The notes under the pieces were generated by a model. It did no database searches. It worked only from the letters and a program-made list of their open reading frames with translations, and was not told the DNA's origin. The position numbers and the translations under genes are program-made. Below, piece after piece: positions 16,927-25,453 of a stretch of DNA of 64,000 nt; position 1 is the first letter of the stretch; each line of letters opens with the position of its first letter. The stretch is taken from NCBI RefSeq assembly GCF_000721605.1, contig NZ_JOIZ01000005.1, positions 682,001 through 746,000 of the forward strand, written 5' to 3'. This DNA is from Streptomyces sp. NRRL S-37 (GTDB taxonomy: Bacteria > Actinomycetota > Actinomycetes > Streptomycetales > Streptomycetaceae).

Positions 16927-18546
16927 TCAGATGTGGCCGACGCCCGCGCCCGCCTCCGCGTTCTCACCGCGCTTGGTGAGGAAGGCGACCAGCACCGCCA
17001 CGGCGGCGACTCCGGCGGCGACCAGCGACGCCAGGCTCATGCCGGAGATGAAGGTGTCGTGGGCGACGTCGGCGATCTTCGCGGCGATCTGTGCCGGGGT
17101 GCCCTCGGCCACCGGGGCCGCACCGACCTGCACGGCCTCGGAAGCCAGATCGGCCTGCTCCGGGGTGAGCGGCGGGAGCCCCGCCTCCGCCCAGTTGCCC
17201 TCGAGGTCGCTGTCCACCTTGGAGGCCATCACGGCGCCGAGCACGGCCGTACCGAGGCTGCCGCCGATCTGCATGGCGGCCTGCTGGAGGCCACCGGCGA
17301 CACCGGACAGTTCGAGCGGCGCGTTGCCGACGATGACCTCGGTGGCGCCGACCATGACCGGCGCGAGGCCGAGGCCCAGCAGGGCGAACCAGAGCGACAT
17401 CACGGCGCTGCCGGTGTCCGTCTCCAGCGTGGACATGCCGTACATGGCGAGCGCGGTGAACGCCATGCCGCCGGCGAGCGGGATGCGCGGGCCGACCTTG
17501 GTGATCATCACTCCGGCCAGCGGCGATCCGACGATCATCATGCCGGTGAGCGGCAGCAGGTGCAGACCGGCGTCGATCGGGCTCATGCCGTGCACGTTCT
17601 GCAGGTAGAAGGTGACGAAGAACAGACCGCCCATGAAGGCGATGGCCATCAGGACCATCAGCACGACACCCGCGGACAGCGGGACGGAACGGAACAGCGC
17701 CAGCGGGATCAGCGGCTCCCGCACCTTCGTCTCCCAGAAGGCGAAGGCCCCGAAGCCGGCGAACGAGCCGATGATGAACGACCAGGTCTGGACGTCGCCC
17801 CAGCCCCACTCGGGCGCCTTGATCAGGGCCCACACGAGGCAGAACATCGCACCGGACAGCAGGGCTATGCCGAGCAGGTCGAAGGAGCGCGGGGCGTTCT
17901 CCGCGCGGTGGTCGAGCAGGATCCACACGCCGAGCACGAGGGCGAGGACGCCGACCGGCACGTTGATGAAGAACACCGACTGCCAGTTGACGTGCTCGAC
18001 GAGGACACCGCCGAGGATCGGGCCGCCCGCGGTGGAGGCGCCGATGACCATGCCCCAGATGCCGATCGCCATGTTGAGCTTCTCGGCCGGGAAGGTGGCC
18101 CGCAGCAGGCCGAGCGCGGCCGGCATCAGCAGGGCGCCGAACAGGCCCTGGAGGGCACGGAAGGTGACGACCATCGCGATGCTGTCGGACAGACCGATGG
18201 CCCCCGACGCGGCGGCGAAGCCGACGACACCGATGAGGAAGGTCTGGCGGTGGCCGAAGCGGTCACCGAGCTTGCCCGCGGTGATCAGGCTGACCGCGAG
18301 GGCGAGGAAGTAGGCGTTGGTGATCCACTGGAGCTCCGACAGCGAGGCGCCCAGGTCCTCGCCGATGGCCGGGTTCGCGATCGCCACGATGGTGCCGTCG
18401 AGGGCCACCATCATCACGCCCACGGCGACGGTGATGAGGGTGAACCAGGGATGCCCGCGCAGCCCCTTGCCCGGGGTCCCGTCCGACGGGGCGGCCGGCG
18501 TACCGTCCCCCGGCCCCGTCTTGTCGATGGTGGTCTGACTAGTCAT
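16927..18546 (-). CDS. MFS drug exporter, DHA2 (14-helix) family
   Basis: This is a proton-driven multidrug or antibiotic exporter of 539 aa with about 14 membrane spans. Signatures are ALDGTIVAIANPAIGEDL in helix 1 (motif D1), AGKLGDRFGHRQTF (motif A) and an ALGLLRATFPAEK loop followed by GPILGGVL (motif C). The ATG at 18546 was chosen over a longer frame because the promoter reads TTGTCA (18583-18578), an 18-bp spacer, then TAGTGT (18559-18554), ending 7 nt before it. The spacer contains a palindromic operator. The divergent TetR-family gene is its likely repressor. The substrate is unknown. Confidence 0.93.
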   Translation of the reverse strand: MTSQTTIDKTGPGDGTPAAPSDGTPGKGLRGHPWFTLITVAVGVMMVALDGTIVAIANPAIGEDLGASLSELQWITNAYFLALAVSLITAGKLGDRFGHRQTFLIGVVGFAAASGAIGLSDSIAMVVTFRALQGLFGALLMPAALGLLRATFPAEKLNMAIGIWGMVIGASTAGGPILGGVLVEHVNWQSVFFINVPVGVLALVLGVWILLDHRAENAPRSFDLLGIALLSGAMFCLVWALIKAPEWGWGDVQTWSFIIGSFAGFGAFAFWETKVREPLIPLALFRSVPLSAGVVLMVLMAIAFMGGLFFVTFYLQNVHGMSPIDAGLHLLPLTGMMIVGSPLAGVMITKVGPRIPLAGGMAFTALAMYGMSTLETDTGSAVMSLWFALLGLGLAPVMVGATEVIVGNAPLELSGVAGGLQQAAMQIGGSLGTAVLGAVMASKVDSDLEGNWAEAGLPPLTPEQADLASEAVQVGAAPVAEGTPAQIAAKIADVAHDTFISGMSLASLVAAGVAAVAVLVAFLTKRGENAEAGAGVGHI

Positions 18547-18553
18547 ACGTTCG

Positions 18554-18609
18554 ACACTAATGTCAGCCGCTGACAGTTGACAAACCAATTCATCAGTCGG
18601 TCACTGACA
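18554..18609. promoter_or_regulatory. Operator and promoter region between MFS and tetR
   Basis: A perfect palindrome TGTCAGC-C-GCTGACA (18561-18575) lies in the spacer of the MFS promoter. A second, weaker copy, TCAGT-N5-ACTGA extended by CA (18593-18609), precedes a TAGCCT hexamer at 18623-18628 that may serve tetR. Repression of both promoters by the TetR protein is inferred from position. Confidence 0.75.
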
Positions 18610-18657
18610 GGACATCCCCGTATAGCCTGAACTGGGGAAACAGTTCGAGGAGGAACC

Positions 18658-19347
18658 ATGGGGACGGTCGGGACCGCCGTGGGCGCGCCACCGCGGCCGG
18701 GTCTGAGGGAGCGCAAGAAGCGGCGCACCCGGGACGCGCTGGTCCGGGCCGCACTGGAGCTGATCGCCACGCGCGGGTACGAGGGGACGACCGTCGACGA
18801 CATCGCCGCGGCCGTCGACGTCTCGCAGCGCACCTTCTTCCGCTACTTCGCGAGCAAGGAGGAGGTGGCGTTCTTCGTCCCCCGGCTCGCGGAGTCGCAC
18901 GTCATCGGGGCCGTACGCGAACGCCCGCCGGGCGAGGCGCCGCTGGAGGTGCTGCGCCGGGCCGTGCTGGACAGCTGGGACGGCATCAACGAGGCCGTCG
19001 AACAGCTCGTCCCCCTGGAACTGCACATGCGCGTCTACCGGGTGATCGAGTCGACGCCCGCCCTGCTCGCCGCCCATCTGCGGCGCGCCGAGGAGCTGGA
19101 GGAGGAGCTGGCACGCATCATCGCCGAGCGCGAGGGACTCGACGTGGACGCCGATCCCCGGCCGAGGATCCTGGTGGCCGCGTTCGGCGGGGTGATCCGC
19201 GTGGCGGAGCGGCGCTGGTCCGTCGGGGACGACTTCAGCGCGGCGGCCATGCGGAACCTGATGACGACCTGTCTGGACCACGTGGGACCGGCCCTCGTGG
19301 GGAACTGGCGTACGGAGGGGGCCCCGAACCGGCACACCGAAACGTGA
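18658..19347 (+). CDS. TetR-family repressor of the adjacent exporter
   Basis: The regulator has 229 aa. The N-terminal helix-turn-helix covers about residues 20-68 (ALVRAALELIATRGYEGTTV, then AAAVDVSQRTFFRYFASKEE). The helical ligand domain follows, with no recognisable ligand class. The ATG at 18658 is preceded by GAGGAGG at 5-6 bases, so it uses a conventional leader, unlike the exporter. The gene is divergent from the exporter with two operator-like palindromes between them, the standard arrangement for a ligand-released repressor. Confidence 0.92.
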   Translation: MGTVGTAVGAPPRPGLRERKKRRTRDALVRAALELIATRGYEGTTVDDIAAAVDVSQRTFFRYFASKEEVAFFVPRLAESHVIGAVRERPPGEAPLEVLRRAVLDSWDGINEAVEQLVPLELHMRVYRVIESTPALLAAHLRRAEELEEELARIIAEREGLDVDADPRPRILVAAFGGVIRVAERRWSVGDDFSAAAMRNLMTTCLDHVGPALVGNWRTEGAPNRHTET

Positions 19348-19401
19348 TCCCGGTCACTTGATTCACGCGAGACTCTCCCGTTCTCCTAGTGTGTCCCTTC
19401 A

Positions 19402-20619
19402 GTGACTTCCTTCGACACCTCCCCGCAACTGAACGTCTGGCGCATGCTGCTCGCGCTCGCCGTCGTTTTCGTGATGCTGGCGACCACGGGCTGGACGGCG
19501 CTGCGCCATCAGCGCCACCCCGCTCCGCTCCAGGCATCGCTCGACGCGTGGGAGCGCGGCCGGATAGCGGGCCACCGGCTGCCGGACCCGGATGCGGAGC
19601 CCGCGCGGCTGACCCGGTTCTTCGCCTCCCTCACCGTGGGGCAGCGCGCGAGTCTCGCCCGCCGCTATCCGCTCGCGGTCGGCAACATGAACGGCGCACC
19701 GGTCCACCTGCGCTACCAGGCCAACCGCATCGCGCTGGAGCAGGCCCGCAAGGTCGAACGGGCACGCGTGCACGACAGCCGCCTCACCGAATCGGGCCAG
19801 CGGCAGGCGGCACGCCGGATGAACCGCTTCGAGGCACTGGCGCGCCCCGGCCGGCACATCCTCGCCTTCGACCCGTCGGGCTCCGGCCGGATCGCCGAGG
19901 TCTTCGGCGACCTGCGCAGGGCCGAGCGGATCTCGGTCGTCGTCCCCGGTGCCGACACCGACCTGCTCACCTTCCAGCGCACGAACCGCGCGCACTCGGC
20001 CCCCGTCGGCATGGCGAGCTCCCTGTACGCGGCGGAGCGCGCCGCCGGTCCTGCGACCCGTACGGCCGTGATCGCCTGGGCCGACTACACGGCTCCCCGC
20101 GGGCTCGGCATGGACGCGGCCACGGCGATGCGCGCCGAGGACGGCGCGGTGCGGCTGGACGCGCTGGTGCGCGGACTGCCCGGGATCGCCCCGGTCTCGC
20201 TGTTCTGCCACAGCTACGGCTCCGTGGTGTGCGGGATCGCCGCGCACACCCTGCCGGAGCGGGTGTCCGACATCGCGGTGGCCGGCAGCCCCGGCATGCG
20301 GGTCGAGAACACCGCCCAACTGCGCACCACCGCCCGGGTGTGGGCGATGCGGGACGCCGACGACTGGATCCAGGACGTGCCGTACCTGGAGCTCGGCGGT
20401 CTGGGGCACGGGGCCGACCCGGTGACGGCGGAATTCGGCGCGCGCGTGCTGTCGGCACGGGAGGCCGAGGGCCACGCCGGGTACTTCGCACCGGGCACGG
20501 ACAGTCTGCGGAACTTCGCCGAGATCGGTGTTGGCGCATACCGCGCGGTGTCCTGCGCGGGCGGGGGCGACCTCTGCCGGACGGGTTTGTCCGGTACGAC
20601 CACTACCGGACGCGCGTAG
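19402..20619 (+). CDS. DUF1023 alpha/beta hydrolase, membrane-anchored or secreted
   Basis: The protein has 405 aa and one N-terminal hydrophobic segment (residues 14-31), so it is exported or anchored. The C-terminal half has a DUF1023 hydrolase fold: VVVPGADTDLLTFQ, the nucleophile elbow LFCHSYGSVV, and a possible Asp in MRDADDWIQDVP. The elbow is CHSYGS in place of the usual GHSYGS. His near the end (EGHAGYF) may complete the triad. The GTG start at 19402 lies 9 nt past TAGTGT (19387-19392), suggesting a leaderless or near-leaderless transcript. The substrate is unknown. Confidence 0.82.
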   Translation: MTSFDTSPQLNVWRMLLALAVVFVMLATTGWTALRHQRHPAPLQASLDAWERGRIAGHRLPDPDAEPARLTRFFASLTVGQRASLARRYPLAVGNMNGAPVHLRYQANRIALEQARKVERARVHDSRLTESGQRQAARRMNRFEALARPGRHILAFDPSGSGRIAEVFGDLRRAERISVVVPGADTDLLTFQRTNRAHSAPVGMASSLYAAERAAGPATRTAVIAWADYTAPRGLGMDAATAMRAEDGAVRLDALVRGLPGIAPVSLFCHSYGSVVCGIAAHTLPERVSDIAVAGSPGMRVENTAQLRTTARVWAMRDADDWIQDVPYLELGGLGHGADPVTAEFGARVLSAREAEGHAGYFAPGTDSLRNFAEIGVGAYRAVSCAGGGDLCRTGLSGTTTTGRA

Positions 20620-20685
20620 AGGCGGAGATACTGCGGTATGCGTGGGGAAGGGACGGAGAAGCTCGTGCCGCATACGATGAGCCGC

Positions 20686-21534
20686 ATGGGTGACGTACTG
20701 GCCGGATTTCATGCCGCCTGGGAGTTCGAGTCCGACTCCGTGCTCATCCGTTACGAACGGGGTATTCGAACACCCAAGCTGTTCCAGGCGCTTGGGGAGC
20801 GGCGTGTTCCGCTGGAGGCGATCGAGGGGGTGACCCTCGCGCCCGGCAAGCGCGGGACGGTGGTCCTGCGGATCGAGCTCCGGCCCGGTGCCGATCCGCT
20901 GATGGAGGCCGCCTCCGGGCAGTTGAAGGAGAGCAGCGACCCCTACCGGCTGGTGCTGCCCGCCGAACGCGAGACGCTCGCCGAGTACTACGCCGACGAA
21001 CTGCGCGCACGGCTCACCGAGTCCGGGCCCGCCGAACGCCATCTGGTGGCCGCTCCCGAGGTGCCGCTGCAGTTCAAGGCGTACGACGGGAAGGCGTCCT
21101 TCGACGGTACGGCGGTGGCGTTCCGGTGGTTCTGGACGGGGGCGTCGTCGGCGAAGTGGAAGGCCGGGGACCAGCGGTTCCCGGTGGGTGAGCTGAGCGG
21201 GGTGGAGTGGCGGTCGCCGGAGGTGTTCGAGGGGCACCTGCGGCTGCTGCGGCGGGACGCGGGGACTCCGCCGGCGCAGGCCGACCAGGATCCGGCCGCC
21301 GTGGTGTTCGGGCTGGGGTACGGGCCCGTGCACGAGTCGTTGCCGTTCGCGGCGGCCGTGCTGGCGGCGGTGCGCAACTGTGCGCCGGTGCCGGCGGTGT
21401 CCACGGCGCGGGCGCGCCGTGACCCCGCGGACATCGCCGAGCGGATCCGGCATCTCGGGGAGCTGCATCAGGCGGGGCTGGTGACGGACGAGGAGTTCTC
21501 CTCCAAGAAGGCGGAGTTGCTCGCGGAGCTTTAG
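20686..21534 (+). CDS. DUF4429 and SHOCT domain protein
   Basis: The protein has 282 aa and no signal peptide. Two PH-like DUF4429 segments can be traced, about residues 5-110 (TPKLFQALGERRVPLEAIEG) and 125-225 (FKAYDGKASFDGTAVAFRW). The last 35 residues are a SHOCT helix pair (IAERIRHLGELHQAGLVTDE). SHOCT segments often mediate oligomerisation. ATG at 20686 is preferred over upstream in-frame starts because TACGAT at 20673-20678 ends 7 nt before it. Function unknown. It converges on the aldo/keto reductase gene across a hairpin. Confidence 0.83.
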   Translation: MGDVLAGFHAAWEFESDSVLIRYERGIRTPKLFQALGERRVPLEAIEGVTLAPGKRGTVVLRIELRPGADPLMEAASGQLKESSDPYRLVLPAERETLAEYYADELRARLTESGPAERHLVAAPEVPLQFKAYDGKASFDGTAVAFRWFWTGASSAKWKAGDQRFPVGELSGVEWRSPEVFEGHLRLLRRDAGTPPAQADQDPAAVVFGLGYGPVHESLPFAAAVLAAVRNCAPVPAVSTARARRDPADIAERIRHLGELHQAGLVTDEEFSSKKAELLAEL

Positions 21535-21596
21535 CGTCCCGCCTGGTGCGGTGGCGTTGTGGCCTCAGGCCGTCTGTGGCTGGTCGCGCCCGGGCG

Positions 21597-21624
21597 GCGG
21601 GGCCGCACATCGATGCGGCCCCGC
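21597..21624. terminator. Bidirectional hairpin between convergent genes
   Basis: A perfect 11-bp stem GCGGGGCCGCA pairs with its complement around a 6-nt loop. It lies 62 bases after the DUF4429 gene and 18 bases after the convergent aldo/keto reductase stop. Confidence 0.8.
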
Positions 21625-21642
21625 GCCCTTGAGGGAGTCGTC

Positions 21643-22662
21643 CTACTCCCGTCCGGCGGAGACGAAGGTCATGTCCGCGTAGCGGGCGCCGGACACCTCG
21701 GACGCGAGGGGCTCCAGGAGGGCCAGTTCCTCCACCGTCAGTTCGATGCGGGTCGCCGCCGTGTTCTCCTCCACCCGGGCGGGCTTGCGGGTGCCCGGGA
21801 TCGGGATCACCGGGAGGTTGTGGACCTCCGCCTGCTGGTGGACCCAGGCCAGAGCGACCTGGCCCGGGGTGGCGTCATGGGCCTTGGCAACGGTGCGGAC
21901 CGGTTCCAGCAGCGCCGCGTTGGCCGCCGCGTTGGCGCCCGTGTAGCGGGGCTGATGGCGGCGGAAGTCGCCGGGCGTGAGGTCCTGTTCGGCGTCGGTG
22001 AAGGAACCCGTGAGGAAGCCTCGCCCCAGCGGGGAGTACGGGACCAGGGTCACGCCCAGTTCACGCGCGGCGGGGACGACCTTCGCCTCGATGTCCCGGC
22101 TGAACAGCGACCACTCCGACTGCACGGCGGCGATCGGGTGCACCCCGTGCGCGGCGCGCAGTTCGCCGGCCGTGACCTCGCTCAGGCCGAGCTGCTTGAC
22201 CTTGCCCTCGCGCACCAGCTCGGCCATGACGCCGACGGTCTCCTCGATCGGCACGTTCACATCGCGCCGGTGCATGTAGTAGAGGTCGATCACGTCGACG
22301 TCCAGGCGCCTCAGGCTCGCCTCGACGGCCTCGCGGATGTACGGCGCGTCGTTGCGGATGATCCGCCGGGTCGGGTCCTCCCGCGGGATCGACAGGGCGA
22401 ACTTGGTGGCGATGACCACCTCGTCCCGGTGCGCCTTGAAGAAGGGGGCGAGGAACCGCTCGTTCTCCCCCGCGCCGTACGCGTCCGCCGTGTCGTAGAG
22501 CGTGACGCCGAGCTCCAGGGCCCGCTCCAGGGTCGCCCGGGAGGCGTCCGCGTCCGTGGGCCCGTACGCGAAGCTCATGCCCATGCAGCCGAGGCCCTGC
22601 ACGCCCACCTCGGGGCCGCCCTCGCCCAGTGCGGCCGTGCCGATCGTGCCGTTGGTCATCAT
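21643..22662 (-). CDS. Aldo/keto reductase
   Basis: This is an NADPH-dependent carbonyl reductase with a TIM-barrel fold, 339 aa. The catalytic tetrad is complete: Asp57 and Tyr62 in LYDTADAYG, Lys87 in IATKF, His131 in LYYMHRRD. The cofactor loop PYSPLGRGFLTG and IPIPGTRKPARVEEN match the YajO/AKR11-13 type. The ATG at 22662 overlaps the TGA of the merR gene as ATGA, so the enzyme is co-translated with its regulator. A second ATG follows immediately (22659). The real substrate is unknown. The MerR link suggests response to a reactive carbonyl or drug. Confidence 0.93.
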   Translation of the reverse strand: MMTNGTIGTAALGEGGPEVGVQGLGCMGMSFAYGPTDADASRATLERALELGVTLYDTADAYGAGENERFLAPFFKAHRDEVVIATKFALSIPREDPTRRIIRNDAPYIREAVEASLRRLDVDVIDLYYMHRRDVNVPIEETVGVMAELVREGKVKQLGLSEVTAGELRAAHGVHPIAAVQSEWSLFSRDIEAKVVPAARELGVTLVPYSPLGRGFLTGSFTDAEQDLTPGDFRRHQPRYTGANAAANAALLEPVRTVAKAHDATPGQVALAWVHQQAEVHNLPVIPIPGTRKPARVEENTAATRIELTVEELALLEPLASEVSGARYADMTFVSAGRE

Positions 22663-23129
22663 GCCCTCTCCGACGCCAGGGCCCGCCCGGCGTCCGCATA
22701 GAAATCGATCTTCCGGTCGAGCACGGCGAGCGTGCCCTGGAGTTCGGCGATCCGGGACAGTACGTCCTCGCGGGTCTGCTTCAGCAGTTCGAAACGCTCG
22801 GTGTACGTGTGGTCGCCCGCGCGGACCAGTTCCGCGTAGCGCACCATGTCCGCGACCGGCATCCCGGTCAGGCGGAGCTTGCCGACGAGGGCGAGCCAGT
22901 CGAGGTCGCGGTTGCTGTAGCGCCGCTGGCCGGTGTGGGACCGGTCGATGTGCGGCATCAGACCGATGCGCTCGTACCAGCGCAGGGTGTGCGCCGTCAG
23001 CCCGGTGAGGGCGACGACCTCGCTGATCGTGTACCTGTCCGCGCCGTCCGGCCGCCGATCCCCCTGCGGCGGCCCGGCGCAGGTGTCCGCGCCGGGCCCC
23101 GTGGTGGTCTCCGTCTCCGTCACCGTCAT
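22659..23129 (-). CDS. MerR-family regulator
   Basis: The regulator has 156 aa. A winged helix starts near residue 35 (YTISEVVALTGLTAHTLRWYERIGLM) with RRYSNRDLDWLALVGKLRLTG, followed by a dimerisation coiled coil (ERFELLKQTREDVLSRIAEL). There is no Cys cluster, so it is not a metal sensor of the MerR/CueR type. The first 35 residues are Thr-rich and disordered. The ATG at 23129 follows TAGCGT by exactly 7 nt. It is autoregulated in all likelihood, since a 19-bp-spaced promoter with a central palindrome lies directly upstream. Confidence 0.92.
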   Translation of the reverse strand: MTVTETETTTGPGADTCAGPPQGDRRPDGADRYTISEVVALTGLTAHTLRWYERIGLMPHIDRSHTGQRRYSNRDLDWLALVGKLRLTGMPVADMVRYAELVRAGDHTYTERFELLKQTREDVLSRIAELQGTLAVLDRKIDFYADAGRALASERA

Positions 23130-23136
23130 GGTCCCC

Positions 23137-23167
23137 ACGCTAGAACGCTGGAGTGCACTCCAAGCAA
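23137..23167 (-). promoter_or_regulatory. MerR-type promoter with 19-bp spacer and palindrome
   Basis: The -35 is TTGCTT (23167-23162) and the -10 is TAGCGT (23142-23137), with a 19-bp spacer, the long spacing diagnostic of MerR-controlled promoters. The spacer and -35 contain the perfect palindrome TGGAGTGCACTCCA (23149-23162). The -10 ends 7 nt before the merR ATG. Confidence 0.85.
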
Positions 23168-23225
23168 GCGACGAAGGTGAGAAATGGGCAGGACGGGGAG
23201 GCCCGCGGCTGATTACCGTACGGCC

Positions 23226-23696
23226 ATGACCTCTGTACGCCGTGCGACGCCGGAGGACGCGGAGGAAGTGCTCCGTCTGCGCCAGGTGATGATCGACTCG
23301 ACGCCCCTGTCCGACCCGTCCACGGCGTGGCACGCCGAGTCGCTGCCCGTGCTGCGCGGCCGGCTGTCCGAGCCGGACGGCACCTTCGTGGCGTTCGTCG
23401 TGGACCACCCGGAGCGGCCGGGCGCGCTGGCGGCGCTGGTGGCCGGCTCGCTGGAGTACCGCATCGGCGGCGCACGCGATCCGTACGGCACCGACGGCTA
23501 TGTCTTCAGCGTCGCCACCGACCCGGACGCCCGCCGCCGCGGCTACGCGCGCGCCTGCATGGAGGCGCTGCTGGAGTGGTTCCGCGAGCGCGGCGCCCGG
23601 CGGGTCCGCCTCACCGCGTCCGCGCAGGCGGAGCCGCTGTACGTGGCACTGGGCTTCAGGCCCAGGCCGGACCCGTTGCTGGAGCTGACCCTGTGA
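23226..23696 (+). CDS. GNAT-family N-acetyltransferase
   Basis: This acetyl-CoA-dependent acetyltransferase has 156 aa. It starts with SVRRATPEDAEEVLRLRQ, typical of GNAT strand 1 and helix 1. Motif A is VATDPDARRRGYARACMEAL, with the R-R-G-Y-A pyrophosphate loop. The C-terminal ALGFRP fits motif B. The ATG at 23226 is chosen over an upstream in-frame Met because TACCGT (23214-23219) ends 6 nt before it. It is divergent from merR and followed after 18 bp by a serine hydrolase gene with its own promoter. The substrate is unknown. Confidence 0.9.
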   Translation: MTSVRRATPEDAEEVLRLRQVMIDSTPLSDPSTAWHAESLPVLRGRLSEPDGTFVAFVVDHPERPGALAALVAGSLEYRIGGARDPYGTDGYVFSVATDPDARRRGYARACMEALLEWFRERGARRVRLTASAQAEPLYVALGFRPRPDPLLELTL

Positions 23697-23714
23697 GCGC
23701 TTAGGCTCGACGGC

Positions 23715-24536
23715 ATGTCGCTGAAGAGCCTCGCGTTGATCGAGAACTGGCCGGTTCCCACCGCCGCGGCGGGTGTCGTACGGGCGGACGGCACCGTCCT
23801 CGGCACCCATGGCCCCGCCGGACACCGCTTCCCGCTGGCCTCGGTCACCAAGCCACTCGCGGCGTACGCGGTGCTCGTGGCGTACGAGGAGGGCGCGATC
23901 GAGCTGGACGAGCCCGCCGGCCCGGACGGTTCGACGGTCCGGCACCTGCTCGCGCACACCTCGGGGCTGGCCTTCGACGAACACAAGGTGACCTCGGCAC
24001 CGGGTGAGCGGCGCCTGTACTCCAACGCCGGGTTCGAGCAGCTCGGCGACCATGTCGCGAAGGCGACGGAGATCCCGTTCGCGGAGTACCTGCGGCAGGC
24101 GGTGCTGGAGCCGCTCGGCATGACGTCGACCTCGTTGGCGGGCTCCCCGGCGAAGGACGCCGTCTCCACGGTGGACGACCTGCTGCGGTTCGCGGCCGAG
24201 GTGCAGGCCCCGCGCCTGCTGGACCCCCGCACGGTCGCCGCGGCGATGACGGTCCAGTACCCCGGCACCAAGGGCGTCCTGCCGGGCTACGGCCACCAGA
24301 ACCCCAACGACTGGGGCCTGGGCTTCGAGATCCGGAACTCCAAGTCCCCGCACTGGACGGGCGCGTCGTCCTCCCCGCGCACCTTCGGCCACTTCGGCCA
24401 GTCGGGTACGTTCCTGTGGATCGACCCCGACGCGGGCGTGGCCTGCGCGGCCCTCGCCGACCGTGCCTTCGGTCCCTGGGCGATCGAGGCGTGGCCGCCG
24501 TTCACGGACGCGGTGCTGGCCGAACTGCGCGGCTGA
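23715..24536 (+). CDS. Beta-lactamase-fold serine hydrolase (class C/PBP-like)
   Basis: The enzyme has 273 aa, of the penicillin-binding-protein-like family that includes esterases and D-aminopeptidases. Catalytic motifs are S43-V-T-K46, Y102-S-N104, and HFGQSGT near residue 240 in place of KTG. No signal peptide is present, so it is probably a cytoplasmic esterase or peptidase, not a secreted beta-lactamase. The ATG at 23715 lies 7 nt after TAGGCT (23702-23707), a leaderless start with its own promoter just past the GNAT stop. Confidence 0.88.
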   Translation: MSLKSLALIENWPVPTAAAGVVRADGTVLGTHGPAGHRFPLASVTKPLAAYAVLVAYEEGAIELDEPAGPDGSTVRHLLAHTSGLAFDEHKVTSAPGERRLYSNAGFEQLGDHVAKATEIPFAEYLRQAVLEPLGMTSTSLAGSPAKDAVSTVDDLLRFAAEVQAPRLLDPRTVAAAMTVQYPGTKGVLPGYGHQNPNDWGLGFEIRNSKSPHWTGASSSPRTFGHFGQSGTFLWIDPDAGVACAALADRAFGPWAIEAWPPFTDAVLAELRG

Positions 24537-24596
24537 ACCCCGCGCGCCGGCCGGCGGCCCCCACAACCACCGGCCGGCCCCGGCTTCCCGTGCCGG

Positions 24597-24863
24597 TCAC
24601 CCGCCCGTCGGCGGCTGGTCCTTCGCGGGAAGGGCCCACAGGACCCAGTACGGGTCGTCCCAGTCGCAGTAGTAGTTCACGTACCCGTGGGCGAGGGCGT
24701 ACTGCCCGTCATCCACGCACGCGAGTTTGTCCCTCCATCCAGAGATCGCTATGTAGCCCCAGGGGTTGGTGTCGGCGGCGGACGCCGGGGCCGCGGTCAG
24801 CGGAATGGCGACCAGCGCGGTACCGATCGCGGCAGCGGCGATACGGGAACGCCACAACTTCAT
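24597..24863 (-). CDS. Small secreted protein of unknown function
   Basis: The precursor has 88 aa. A Sec signal peptide occupies residues 1-29 (MKLWRSRIAAAAIGTALVAI, then cleavage after APASA). The mature form of about 59 residues is rich in Trp and Tyr (WGYIAISGWRDKLACVDDGQ, VNYYCDWDDPYWVLW) and has two Cys that could form a disulfide. The ATG at 24863 follows AGGAGA at 6 bases. No family is recognised. The composition suggests a compact, aromatic, extracellular peptide. Confidence 0.75.
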   Translation of the reverse strand: MKLWRSRIAAAAIGTALVAIPLTAAPASAADTNPWGYIAISGWRDKLACVDDGQYALAHGYVNYYCDWDDPYWVLWALPAKDQPPTGG

Positions 24864-25018
24864 ACGTCTCTCCTCATGGACGGAGCCGGGCCCTGCGATG
24901 CAGGACATCGGCACCCTGTGCGACTGAACAGGAGATACAACGGCGGAGCCACGGCGATGGTTCAAGGCGCGCAGGGGTTCGGCGAACACAGACGGTCCGG
25001 CACCTGCCCGCACGTACC

Positions 25019-25453
25019 TCAGGGTCCGGCCTCGGCCTCCACGGGCACCGTCCGACGCCGGCCCAGGCGCTCGAACCACACCGTCTTGCCCCGCCCGTAG
25101 GGGCGGTCGGTGACCGCGTCCACGATCACCAGCCCGCGCCCACTCTCACCGAGCCCGCCGCCGACGGCCGGCGCGGGCAACTCCGGACAGCCGTCCGCGA
25201 CTTTCACCCGCACTCCGCCGAGCCGGAGCAGGAAGCAAATGCGGCAGCGGCGGCCGGGGACGTGCCGTACGACGTTGGCGACCAGCTCGGTGAGCGCCAG
25301 CTCGGCGGCGTCGGTCACGTCGGCCAGCCCCGCGCCGACGAGGTACAGCCGCAGGATGCGCCGCAGATGCCGGGCCGAGTGCTCCCCCATGGCGAACTCG
25401 GCGTGGTACTCACTGCGGATGTCCGCCACCCGCGGACCGGTTACGTGATTCAC
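25019..25453 (-). CDS. HATPase_c-type regulatory ATP-binding protein (RsbW/SpoIIAB-like)
   Basis: The protein has 144 aa and an anti-sigma-factor-like GHKL ATPase fold. Recognisable parts are the N box ELALTELVANVVRHV and GRGLVIVDAVTDRPYGRGKTVWFE. Streptomyces encodes dozens of such stand-alone ATPases, which act as anti-sigma factors or on unknown partners. The start is uncertain. GTG at 25453 fits the conserved region, while a TTG at 25468 is also in frame. TAGCGT at 25473-25468 could be the promoter -10. No sigma factor or anti-anti-sigma gene lies beside it. Confidence 0.82.
   Translation of the reverse strand: MNHVTGPRVADIRSEYHAEFAMGEHSARHLRRILRLYLVGAGLADVTDAAELALTELVANVVRHVPGRRCRICFLLRLGGVRVKVADGCPELPAPAVGGGLGESGRGLVIVDAVTDRPYGRGKTVWFERLGRRRTVPVEAEAGP

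Noticed and set aside
19399..21468. A 689-codon minus-strand open frame opposite the hydrolase and DUF4429 genes
   Set aside because: It spans two real genes and their promoter and has no recognisable motif or ribosome site.
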